Of a stretch of DNA of 53,020 nucleotides, positions 26,560 through 34,955 are shown piece by piece. The first letter of the stretch is position 1. The number at the start of each line of letters is the position of its first letter. Under the pieces are notes generated by a model, which saw only the letters and a program-made list of their open reading frames with translations, had not been told where the DNA came from and made no database searches. The DNA lies in assembly GCA_031256445.1 (NCBI GenBank), contig JAIRQN010000021.1:1-53020 (forward strand). The letters are read 5' to 3'. A program made the translations under genes and the position numbers. Origin of the DNA: Treponema sp. GTDB lineage: Bacteria; Spirochaetota; Spirochaetia; Treponematales; Breznakiellaceae.

Positions 26560-29500
26560 TCACGTTCCTAAAATATCCGGCAGGCGCGTCAAATCCGGCA
26601 GAAAGGGCGTCATTTCAACGGCGTGGCCCGTGCGCAGATAGCAGATCCAGACGCGGCATTTAAAATTTGCAGATAACGCATACAGATTTCTGACGGCGTG
26701 ATAATAACACGCCATTTGCGCGGTATGTTCTTCCGGAATTTCACAACTGTCAGTTTTAAAATCAACTATATGAAACGTTTCCATGTCTTTAAAAAAAAGG
26801 TCAATGGAGCCGTTTATAAAAACATCTTCGCCCGCCGCGTTTTTTATTATGCTCCTGAAAGGAAACTCGCTTTCGCGTAACTCCGCGTTCCCGGCGATTT
26901 TTCCCAGCGGGGAACGTAAAAACCTGAGCGCGAGTTCCTTTCCGGCTGATAAAAACGCTTCAGTCTCTGATAAATTCAGTATCCCGCGGATATTCTGCGG
27001 TATAACGGGCTCTTCGCCCTTAAGGCAGGCCTCCACGCAGGCATGCGCTATTGTCCCGAAACTTGCCGGATTAAATTTTTCCGGGTTATTGCCGCCGGAT
27101 TTCTGCAGGCGAAAGATTACCGCGTCTACTTTTTCAAAAATATCATCCTGGTTTTCGCCGGAGAATTCCCTGTTAACCGAAAATCCTCCGCTGAAATTTT
27201 CATCTGAATAATCCGCATTGCGCGGCGTTTCGCCAGATTCCTGATATATGCGTTTTAAAGATACCGGCGTTATGTGATTATCATAAAGCGCCGGCGTTGT
27301 TATAATTTCCGCTTTTTCATAAAAAGGCTCAGCGGTTTTTAGAAATTCATTCAACCCTTTATGATCATTTGCGTACTTAAAGTTTTCTGTATTCGAAATT
27401 GCAGCCGCAGGGTCTGTATCTCCGCTGTACGCGATGATTTCCTCAATATTGAATAATGAAGACGGCGCTTGACCGTCTGCGGAAATATGCGAAACAACCG
27501 CAGGCAGAAAAAGGCCGAAAAATGTATCGTTATCAAGAATCGAATCGCCTTCAACAGGGTTTTCATTATCATTACATTTTTTTTCGATATAATTTTTTAT
27601 TTTAACTGGAAAATTTTCAGCGGGAATTTCTTCATTAATTTCCAGGCTGCCCGTAAGGTAAAGTTCCTTTTCCGCTCTTGTCATTCCCACATAAAGAAGA
27701 CGGCGCAGTTCGGCGGTTCTTTTCCGCCTTGTTTCATCAGCGGCCTGTTCCCAGAAAAAATTCTTTTTTTTACCGGCTGCCGCGCGGCAGGAAGGGGGCA
27801 CGGGCGGACTGAAAACAATACCAGCTTCGTCTGAATAATAAAATTCTTCGCATGTGTCAGAAAGGCTTTTCTTTCCGCACCCGCAGAGGAAAACAACCGG
27901 AAACTCCAGCCCTTTGCTTTTGTGTATTGTCATCAGATGAACCGCGCCGGGTCGCTCCAGGGGAATTTCGATATCGGATAGACGGCCTCCCGAATCCCTG
28001 AATGAGTTCATTGAATCTGTAAACGCGGCAAGCCCCTGATTGTTTTCATCCGCTTTTACCGCAAGATGAAAAAGATAGTCAAATAATCCGCTGTAAACCG
28101 CCGTCTGCGGATGCCATTCCGTTTCATAACGGTAACCTTCATTATGCCACAAACAGCTTACAAGAGAACTGACGCTTTCGCTTTTGGCTTTGCCGCGAAT
28201 GCAATTATAAATTTTTTGACCGTTCTCATATTTTATTTTATCCGCGGCGTTGAGCAGTTTGAGCGGCTCACCGCTGAAAGGAGCCGGTTTTTCAGCGGCG
28301 TTAAAAACTGAAAGGCACAGCGCCGTTCCTGAGAGCGAAAGACCCGCGAAAGGGGAGCGAAGCATATCCGCGTAAGCCGCGCTGTCCAGCGGATGGGATA
28401 CAATGCGGAGAACTGACATTATATCGTTAACAAGCCCGCCGTAGAAAAAATCGTTTATATCTTCGCAAGCGTAGGGAATGCCGAAAATTCGCAGGTATTT
28501 TTCAAAAAGATATTGGGCGCTGCGCGCGCGGAAAAGGACGGCTATATCTTTCGCCTGGCGCTTTGCATTGCCGTTTATATCTTTTTCTTTTAATAATTGG
28601 CTTATCTTTTCGGCTGTAAAACGCGCTTCATTCTCATCTGCGGAAAGGCGCGTCTCATTTTCGCTTTCTTTATATGTTTCGCTGTTTTTATCAAATACGC
28701 AGATTGTTAATTTGCCTTCGCCCGTTTTGCCGGCTTTAAGCGGCGTATACGAGGCTTCGTATAACGACAGCGCCTGCGATCCGGCAAACACGCTTTTAAA
28801 ACCGGTTTCCCGGTTTGGATTCTCTCCTCCGAAAATAGCGTTAAACGCATTTATCAGCGCAGGAGACGATCTGTAATTGATCTTAAGCGGAATATCCGCG
28901 CTTTTCAGCTCTTCCTTTAACCTGCGGAATACTGAAACGTCAGCGCCCCTGAAAAGATATATAGACTGCTTTTCATCTCCCACAAAAAAAAGTTTTCCCT
29001 TTACCAGATCCTGCGCGCGCGGAATCCCCTTGCCTGTAATTTCAGGTTTTTCCGCCAGTAAAAATAGCAGCTCTTTCTGCAGTTCGTTGTTATCCTGAAA
29101 CTCGTCGATCATGATCGCTTTACAGGATTCCTTTTCGCCCTGTCTGACATCTTCCTGTTCAAGCAGTATTGTTCTTGCGAGGCCGGCGGCGTCCGCGAAT
29201 GTCAGTACGCCTTGAGCGCGTTTTTTCTCAATGTAGCGGTTTTGCAGTTCCGCGAGCAGCGTCATTATCGAAAGAACAAGGCCTGCCTGCATGCATGAAA
29301 CCGCCAATGATGTGAATTTTCCGTTGTTTTCGCGAAGATTTTTGATTTTTTCCTTTACCGTATTGCCGGAACGTTTTCCCCTTTGTAAACCAAGGCCGCA
29401 TACGGAAGCAATAAATCCCAATATCTTAACAAGCGATTCCTGCAATGGATGAGCTTCAGCTTTTTCCACGCATTCTTCTCCCTGCGTCTCAAGAAGAAGG

Positions 29501-30264
29501 TTAAAATATTTTCTTATATCCGCATCATCGGGGATTTTTATTTCCCCCTTTCCGTATTTCTCCATAAGCGGGACAAGATCGGGAAGAAGGCTGTTGTCAT
29601 TAAAAATATCATTTTTCATTTCATTTAACGCAGATGTAATTTCTTCGCTGTATTCGGCCCATTTTGCGCAGATAATGTTAAATTGCGTTATTACATCGGC
29701 GGTAAAATCTCCTGGTCTGTCAATATTGCCGTAATTTATCAGAATATCCGCGAAAACAGCGGCTATATCCTTCGGGCGGCTGTTTAAATAAAGCCTTTCA
29801 ACAGCCGGATGACTGCGGTGCGAAATTAAAAAAGGAAGCGATTCATCGTGCGCCAGTCCGCGGCAGCGCTCCTGATCGATTTTAAAATCCGGACTTAGCC
29901 CGTAACGCGGAGCGCACTTTTTTACAAGAGCGGCGCTGTAGGAATCAAGGGTCTGTATTCTGGCGTGAATAAAATCATCAATAGCGTTACGTGCTCTTTG
30001 CGCTTTTATTCCGTTTTCTGTTTCCGCGATTTGCGAAACAAGCGTATAAATTCTCCTGAACATCTGAGCCGCGGCTTTCCTTGTAAATGTCAGGGTGAGT
30101 ATTTCATCCACTTTATGGCCTTTTTCCGTAAGAAGCCACGCGAAACGGTTTGCCAGAACCATGGTTTTTCCCGATCCGGCGCCCGCCGCTACGACGGCGT
30201 TTTCTTCGCAGAACGCGGCCGTCTTCTGCTCTTCGTTAAGCACGCTGTAATTTTCAACGCTCAT
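26560..30264 (-). CDS. addA: AddA/RexA-like UvrD helicase with C-terminal PD-(D/E)XK nuclease
   Basis: Helicase-nuclease subunit for end resection at double-strand breaks. 1234 residues, the AddA size. Superfamily 1 helicase motifs: Q-motif LNEEQKTAAF, Walker A AAGAGSGKTMVLA, Walker B IDEFQDNN, FFVGDEKQSIYLFRGA, INYRSSPALI, HLMTIHKSKGLEFPVV and LLYVGMTRAEKELYL. The C-terminal nuclease motif FHIVDFKTDS...QMACYYHAV is intact. The start codon lies inside the end of addB (11-nt overlap), preceded by AGGAAGG. The operon order is UDG-like, addB, addA. No RecBCD genes are seen. Confidence 0.93.
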   Translation of the reverse strand: MSVENYSVLNEEQKTAAFCEENAVVAAGAGSGKTMVLANRFAWLLTEKGHKVDEILTLTFTRKAAAQMFRRIYTLVSQIAETENGIKAQRARNAIDDFIHARIQTLDSYSAALVKKCAPRYGLSPDFKIDQERCRGLAHDESLPFLISHRSHPAVERLYLNSRPKDIAAVFADILINYGNIDRPGDFTADVITQFNIICAKWAEYSEEITSALNEMKNDIFNDNSLLPDLVPLMEKYGKGEIKIPDDADIRKYFNLLLETQGEECVEKAEAHPLQESLVKILGFIASVCGLGLQRGKRSGNTVKEKIKNLRENNGKFTSLAVSCMQAGLVLSIMTLLAELQNRYIEKKRAQGVLTFADAAGLARTILLEQEDVRQGEKESCKAIMIDEFQDNNELQKELLFLLAEKPEITGKGIPRAQDLVKGKLFFVGDEKQSIYLFRGADVSVFRRLKEELKSADIPLKINYRSSPALINAFNAIFGGENPNRETGFKSVFAGSQALSLYEASYTPLKAGKTGEGKLTICVFDKNSETYKESENETRLSADENEARFTAEKISQLLKEKDINGNAKRQAKDIAVLFRARSAQYLFEKYLRIFGIPYACEDINDFFYGGLVNDIMSVLRIVSHPLDSAAYADMLRSPFAGLSLSGTALCLSVFNAAEKPAPFSGEPLKLLNAADKIKYENGQKIYNCIRGKAKSESVSSLVSCLWHNEGYRYETEWHPQTAVYSGLFDYLFHLAVKADENNQGLAAFTDSMNSFRDSGGRLSDIEIPLERPGAVHLMTIHKSKGLEFPVVFLCGCGKKSLSDTCEEFYYSDEAGIVFSPPVPPSCRAAAGKKKNFFWEQAADETRRKRTAELRRLLYVGMTRAEKELYLTGSLEINEEIPAENFPVKIKNYIEKKCNDNENPVEGDSILDNDTFFGLFLPAVVSHISADGQAPSSLFNIEEIIAYSGDTDPAAAISNTENFKYANDHKGLNEFLKTAEPFYEKAEIITTPALYDNHITPVSLKRIYQESGETPRNADYSDENFSGGFSVNREFSGENQDDIFEKVDAVIFRLQKSGGNNPEKFNPASFGTIAHACVEACLKGEEPVIPQNIRGILNLSETEAFLSAGKELALRFLRSPLGKIAGNAELRESEFPFRSIIKNAAGEDVFINGSIDLFFKDMETFHIVDFKTDSCEIPEEHTAQMACYYHAVRNLYALSANFKCRVWICYLRTGHAVEMTPFLPDLTRLPDILGT

Positions 30265-33202
30265 TTGTCCTTCCTGCTATAATATTTTTATTTAAAATAT
30301 TATTTTCACGTTCAATAACGTAAACAGTCCTGCATATCCGGTTATAACCGCAGTTTTTACACCCGCTGTATTCCGATTCAAAAACGGAAAAATTTCCTGA
30401 TGAGATTTCTTGTGTGAATTGCAGCGTCTTTTTTTCAAATTCTTCAAAGATAAAATTGCATGTTTCGCTGCCGCGGTAAATGCGCTGATCTTCTTTTTTT
30501 GGAATTACCGCGCCTGTAAAAACATCATGAACAGCGCCGATTATCACCTCAGGTTTTTTGTCAAGGATGCTGTAAAAGAGAGCGGTATAAACATTTATTT
30601 CCGCGTTTTCTTCCGCAAGAGTCATGTACATCGGCAATTGAAAATCACAAAGGCCTTTTTCTCCTTCTGCCGTACAATCGCGGCGGTCAGGGGTATTTTT
30701 CAGTTTAAAATCTATAATCGCGTATTTTTTTTCTTCTCCTTCGCCGGGTAGTTCAAGTATGCAGTCAGCTTTTCCGTTCAGAAAAAATGAACCGCGATCT
30801 GACTGATAGGACGCTTCGCTTCCGGCCGCGCGGTATCCTGCGAACAGTAAAAGAAAACCCGCAAGGCAGTTTTCAAGGTTTAAATAAAAGTATCTTTTCC
30901 CGGCGTAAAGCAGCCGGGAGGTGAGCGAACTTATCTGCGGCTTGCCGTCTTTTTGAAGAGCGGGGAAATATCCAAAAACCGAGTCTGTGCATGTTTTTAA
31001 AAGTTTTTTATATACAGCGGGAAGGGCAGGTCCGTCTTCCGTTTCAGCGGGTTTTAAAAGTATTTCATTTGTTTCCTTAAGTTTTGAAAAAAATAGATTT
31101 AATATCCCGTGGTATACAAGGCCGGCGGTATTTTCCGCCATAAGGCTTGCTTCAATCTGCGTGTTTTCCAGGGAAAGAACGCGTTCAAAAAACCATTTAA
31201 GCGAACATTGAAAATATGTTTTTAAAGAAGAAGCGGAAACGCTGTATTTGCCGGGAAATTGCGCGTTAGCTGCAAACTTTTTCCGGATTAAATCAAGCGC
31301 CGCCCTGTCTGTCTGCCATTTCCCGTCTCCGCTGTCTGTCTGCTTTCTCCGGATTTTCCATTCTCTGAAACCTTTTGCCTGGTTTTCGTGTAATTTTTCC
31401 GGGAAAGGATTTCCCGTAACAGAAGCGTAAAATGCGCTTTCCGCCGCGTAATAATCGGGAGAAAACCTTTCGCTGAACGCGGGATCGGCCGCGTAGCGCG
31501 TTCTGGGTTCCGAAGGGGCGCCTGTCTTTGAGTGGGGAATCGCAAAGCCGGAAAAAGTCTGCTCACTGCAAAAAAAGGCTGAGTGTTTAAGAGAGTTGTA
31601 TTTATGCATATTAATAAAGGAGAGGGACGCGTCTTCATCCGCGATACCCAGCTTTTCGCGTTTTTTTTGCGGTAAAAAATCAAGCCCCGGATAGACAACG
31701 GAAAGACTGTCCTGTCCCGCGCCCAGTACAATATGACAGTCAAACGGCGCCGCCGCGGCGGTTGTATACGGTAAAATGCTGACGCCCGCCGCTTTTGTCT
31801 GCGCCAGGTATTTTACCTCATCCAGATATTCTGTAAAGAACATGAAAGGATCTGACGTTTTTACGCCGGGATAATCTTTTTCAATTTCCGCAAGATATAC
31901 CAGTTCTGAAATGCAGCGGGACAGAATAAGATCCGTATCATCTGAACATTTTTCCATATCAAAAAACCGTTCACGGAAGATAAAGTACTGCCTGCGAAGT
32001 TCGGAAAATGAAGACGCTCCCCTGAAAGCGTTCAAACGTTTTTTCAGATCATGAAAAAATTGATATGCCCGCTCTCCCGGCCAGCCAAGCGGTTTGCTGA
32101 AAGCGTCTTCCCAGACATTTATTAATTTTTCTTTTCCGTCTGTTATTTCTGTCCATGAGCTGATGCAGTTGTTCTTTATTCCAAAGTCAATAAGGCTGTC
32201 AATCTCCTGCGTATCTTTCCACGGAAGGTTTTTATTAAGGACAAGGCCGGCGAATGATGAAAAGGCGAAATCCCGTGATGTGCAATCAATTACGCCGCGG
32301 AAAAATCCTCCCGCAGGGTATTCGGTAAGCGGTTTGCTGCCGCGCCTTACAAAAGGAATGTTCCTGAGCTTAAATTCCCTCAGCACATAAGGCTCGTAAT
32401 TTTCCGGGTTGGGAATGCAAACCGCGATTGATTCCCATCTGACGCCTTCTTTTTCATGCAGGGCGCGTATGTAAAGCGCCGCCTCTGCAATTTCACTGCG
32501 CGAGTTGGCGTAAAAAAACGTGCTGCTTTTGGCATCAGGCGCGGCTGCCGCTTCCACTGTTTTTACATGTTCGCTTTCCGCCAGTAAGCCGCGGTACTCG
32601 CTGTAGTCGGAAAGAGATTCCGGAAAAAATATGTAACAATCGGTTCCGTCATTGTCAAAAGGCGGCGTTTCCCACGCGGGCTCAAAAAGTTTCTGCTCTT
32701 CCAGAAATTGCGCATAATGCCGCGCCAGCGTGAATAAATCCTTTTCGTCGTCTTTAAAGACAAGAGCCGCCTCCTGCGCGCCCTTACCTGAAACAGCGTC
32801 AATTGAAATTCCAGTTGTTTTTTTAAACCATGAGCCAAGCTGCGGCAGGATCCCCGTCAGCCAGGGCGCGAAACGCGCCGCCTGAAGCGCCCACTGTTCC
32901 CTTATCAGCGATGTAAAAAGCGGCTCTTTTCCCTGTTCAGCCGCTTTTGCGTTTTCCTCAATAAGCCGGCGCACGAAAATTTTACGCAGAACGGCGGGTA
33001 TGCTCTTCCTGTTCTGCACTTTGGATTTAATTGAATTCTGTTTGAACTTGTCCCATGCCATGAATTTGTTCATCGGTATTGTGCCGCCTTTCATGCGCAG
33101 AATATGATCCGCCCACCCGGATACGGCTATGTCAGTCGGAAAAATAAAACGGGAATTTGGTTTATCAATGTTGTTAAACAGGACTGTTTCAACTGAATTC
33201 AT
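30254..33202 (-). CDS. addB: AddB/RexB-like PD-(D/E)XK nuclease subunit
   Basis: Partner of AddA. 982 residues. C-terminal nuclease motif YAIIDFKLKN...CDFQLPMYMTLAEE, flanked by four cysteines placed as in AddB iron-sulfur nucleases: one in TYFQCSLKWFFE and three in CKNCGYNRICR. No Walker A (GxxxxGKT/S) is visible near the N-terminus (MNSVETVLFNNIDKPNSRFI), so it resembles RexB, whose helicase domain is inactive, more than classical B. subtilis AddB. There is no Shine-Dalgarno sequence; TATACT (33212-33217) lies 9 nt before the ATG. Overlaps addA by 11 nt. Confidence 0.88.
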   Translation of the reverse strand: MNSVETVLFNNIDKPNSRFIFPTDIAVSGWADHILRMKGGTIPMNKFMAWDKFKQNSIKSKVQNRKSIPAVLRKIFVRRLIEENAKAAEQGKEPLFTSLIREQWALQAARFAPWLTGILPQLGSWFKKTTGISIDAVSGKGAQEAALVFKDDEKDLFTLARHYAQFLEEQKLFEPAWETPPFDNDGTDCYIFFPESLSDYSEYRGLLAESEHVKTVEAAAAPDAKSSTFFYANSRSEIAEAALYIRALHEKEGVRWESIAVCIPNPENYEPYVLREFKLRNIPFVRRGSKPLTEYPAGGFFRGVIDCTSRDFAFSSFAGLVLNKNLPWKDTQEIDSLIDFGIKNNCISSWTEITDGKEKLINVWEDAFSKPLGWPGERAYQFFHDLKKRLNAFRGASSFSELRRQYFIFRERFFDMEKCSDDTDLILSRCISELVYLAEIEKDYPGVKTSDPFMFFTEYLDEVKYLAQTKAAGVSILPYTTAAAAPFDCHIVLGAGQDSLSVVYPGLDFLPQKKREKLGIADEDASLSFINMHKYNSLKHSAFFCSEQTFSGFAIPHSKTGAPSEPRTRYAADPAFSERFSPDYYAAESAFYASVTGNPFPEKLHENQAKGFREWKIRRKQTDSGDGKWQTDRAALDLIRKKFAANAQFPGKYSVSASSLKTYFQCSLKWFFERVLSLENTQIEASLMAENTAGLVYHGILNLFFSKLKETNEILLKPAETEDGPALPAVYKKLLKTCTDSVFGYFPALQKDGKPQISSLTSRLLYAGKRYFYLNLENCLAGFLLLFAGYRAAGSEASYQSDRGSFFLNGKADCILELPGEGEEKKYAIIDFKLKNTPDRRDCTAEGEKGLCDFQLPMYMTLAEENAEINVYTALFYSILDKKPEVIIGAVHDVFTGAVIPKKEDQRIYRGSETCNFIFEEFEKKTLQFTQEISSGNFSVFESEYSGCKNCGYNRICRTVYVIERENNILNKNIIAGRTNER

Positions 33203-33246
33203 GTTAAAAAAAGTATAACCCGGTAAGCTGAATTTTGGAACCTTCG

Positions 33247-34032
33247 TTAACCCAATATGCGTTTTCTGTAAGCCGATCCGATTCGTTTAAGGGTTTTAGC
33301 CGCGGTTTCGCCGGGGAGGGACTGTTGTTTCAAATCAATTGTAAACTGGTTCATGGAAAAATGGCGGTAAAAAAAAATTTGCTTTAATAACCGCTCATTG
33401 CCGGAGTAAAGGTTATTCAGGCTTCCGGTATAGGTTTCAAATAGGCCGCCTTTTTTCATTTCTGAATAGCCGACAATCCAGACAGGACAGTCAAGAGCAG
33501 TTTGAAATTCCAGCAGAAGGGCAGCCATTTTTTTTTGGGATTCTTCCAATGCTTCTGAAAGGGAGAGGCGGCTGCCTTTATACATACGGCACAGTTCCCG
33601 CAGTTCAACCGTGCGCGGGGAATGAATTGGAGTTTTATTAAGAATGATTACATTTTTGCGAAAGTCTATTCCAAGCGCAGAATTATCGCGGAAAAATTTA
33701 TCCGCTATTTTCCCGGACGGACCCGCAAGATAACGCCTGTTTTCTGCGGCCTGTTCGCGCCGTCCGGGGTTATCTGCAACAAGTATCAGTTTAATTTCAT
33801 CGTCAATCGTTATGCTGTCAAGCGCGCTGTTGAAAACAACAGGCGTTTCCACAATATAGGCGCCCCGCGCGGATGCGCCGTTTTGCGGGGCGGAATTTTT
33901 TCCTTCGCCTCGGCTATCCGCGAATTTCTGCTGGATTTTTTTCAGTTCAGGCAGCGATAAAGCCAGTTCTTCCGTTGTCTGCCGGAAACTCTCTCTGGCT
34001 CTGGTAAAATCATTCCATGCGTTTCTGTTCAA
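33247..34032 (-). CDS. Uracil-DNA glycosylase superfamily-like protein
   Basis: 261 residues. The central region follows the UDG fold: KLILVADNPGRREQ (in place of GEAPG), LAGPSGKIADKFFRD, GIDFRKNVIILNKTPIHSPRT, VWIVGYSEM, and a late His in FYRHFSMNQ. No cysteines for a family 4 iron-sulfur cluster are seen. The N-terminal 60 residues are helical and charged. It probably acts in base excision repair, or binds damaged DNA if the altered motif has lost activity. Start TTG with GAGAGG just upstream. It lies 44 nt before addB on the same strand, consistent with a repair operon. Confidence 0.7.
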   Translation of the reverse strand: MNRNAWNDFTRARESFRQTTEELALSLPELKKIQQKFADSRGEGKNSAPQNGASARGAYIVETPVVFNSALDSITIDDEIKLILVADNPGRREQAAENRRYLAGPSGKIADKFFRDNSALGIDFRKNVIILNKTPIHSPRTVELRELCRMYKGSRLSLSEALEESQKKMAALLLEFQTALDCPVWIVGYSEMKKGGLFETYTGSLNNLYSGNERLLKQIFFYRHFSMNQFTIDLKQQSLPGETAAKTLKRIGSAYRKRILG

Positions 34033-34116
34033 AATACCTCTCCGGTTGTTTACAGTTTACCATAAAAAAGCAGCGGTTTACTTTAATAAATAACCTGTTT
34101 GTATTATATTTATACT

Positions 34117-34950
34117 ATGAGATCTCAAAAAGAAATTTCGCTTGATAATAAAATTATCGAAGCAGTCAGGCAGCTTTTGCCTGAAGGCGCGAATCCGGCG
34201 GGTTCAGCGGCAGTCACTGTTTCCCGGCTGCTTGCCTCTGACGATGAAATTCAGGCTTTACAGGAATATGCCAACACCGTATCGATTAAACGGCTCAGTT
34301 TTAATGATCACGGTCCCGTTCACATGCGTTCCGTAGCGCTGAACTCTGTAATTATGATGGGGCTTTTGCGGAAAGCGGGCATTTCCACCAGTCTGGAAAT
34401 TGAAGAATGCGGGAATTTTGATGACAGCCTGACAGCCGTGCTTCTTGCGGCGAGCCTGCACGATATCGGAATGAGCATAGGCAGGCAGGATCATGAACTG
34501 CACAGCGCGTATCTTGCGAGTCCTGTTATCGAACGGCTCCTGTTAAACGCGATTCCCGACAAACTGAACAGACGCATTATTATCCGCTCGCTTGCTCTGG
34601 AAGGCATCTCCGGGCATATGGGCACCCGCCATATCAAGTCTCTGGAAGCGGGCGTTATTCTTGCTGCGGACGGCTGCGACATGGAAAAAGGCCGCGCCCG
34701 GATACCAATCGCGCTTTCATCAGGCCCCAAGGTGGGAGATATTCACAAGACTTCCGCCAATTCCATAGAGGTTGTACGCATACAGGCAGGCGATAAAAAA
34801 CCAATACGCATAGAAGTCCATATGTCAGGCGAGGTTGGATTGTTTCAGATAGAAGAAGTACTGTTAAGCAAAATCTCAGCCAGCACAATTAAAGAGCATG
34901 TTGAATTATTCGCGATTGTGAATAACAGCGAACCGCGGCAGTATTTGTAA
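34117..34950 (+). CDS. HD domain phosphohydrolase-like protein
   Basis: About 277 residues from ATG 34117 (TTG 34099 is the only earlier option). HD-type motifs: FNDHGPVHMRSVAL (His), LLAASLHDIGMSIGRQDHE (His-Asp pair), ISGHMG, and VILAADGCDMEKGR (Asp). HD proteins hydrolyse phosphate esters or nucleotides; substrate unknown. The C-terminal 60 residues (KPIRIEVHMSGEVGLFQIEEVLL) look like a small beta domain. There is no Shine-Dalgarno sequence; a TATTAT/TATATT box lies 6-9 nt before the ATG. Convergent with the large cyclase, with 5 nt between stops. Confidence 0.78.
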   Translation: MRSQKEISLDNKIIEAVRQLLPEGANPAGSAAVTVSRLLASDDEIQALQEYANTVSIKRLSFNDHGPVHMRSVALNSVIMMGLLRKAGISTSLEIEECGNFDDSLTAVLLAASLHDIGMSIGRQDHELHSAYLASPVIERLLLNAIPDKLNRRIIIRSLALEGISGHMGTRHIKSLEAGVILAADGCDMEKGRARIPIALSSGPKVGDIHKTSANSIEVVRIQAGDKKPIRIEVHMSGEVGLFQIEEVLLSKISASTIKEHVELFAIVNNSEPRQYL

Positions 34951-34955
34951 AAGTA

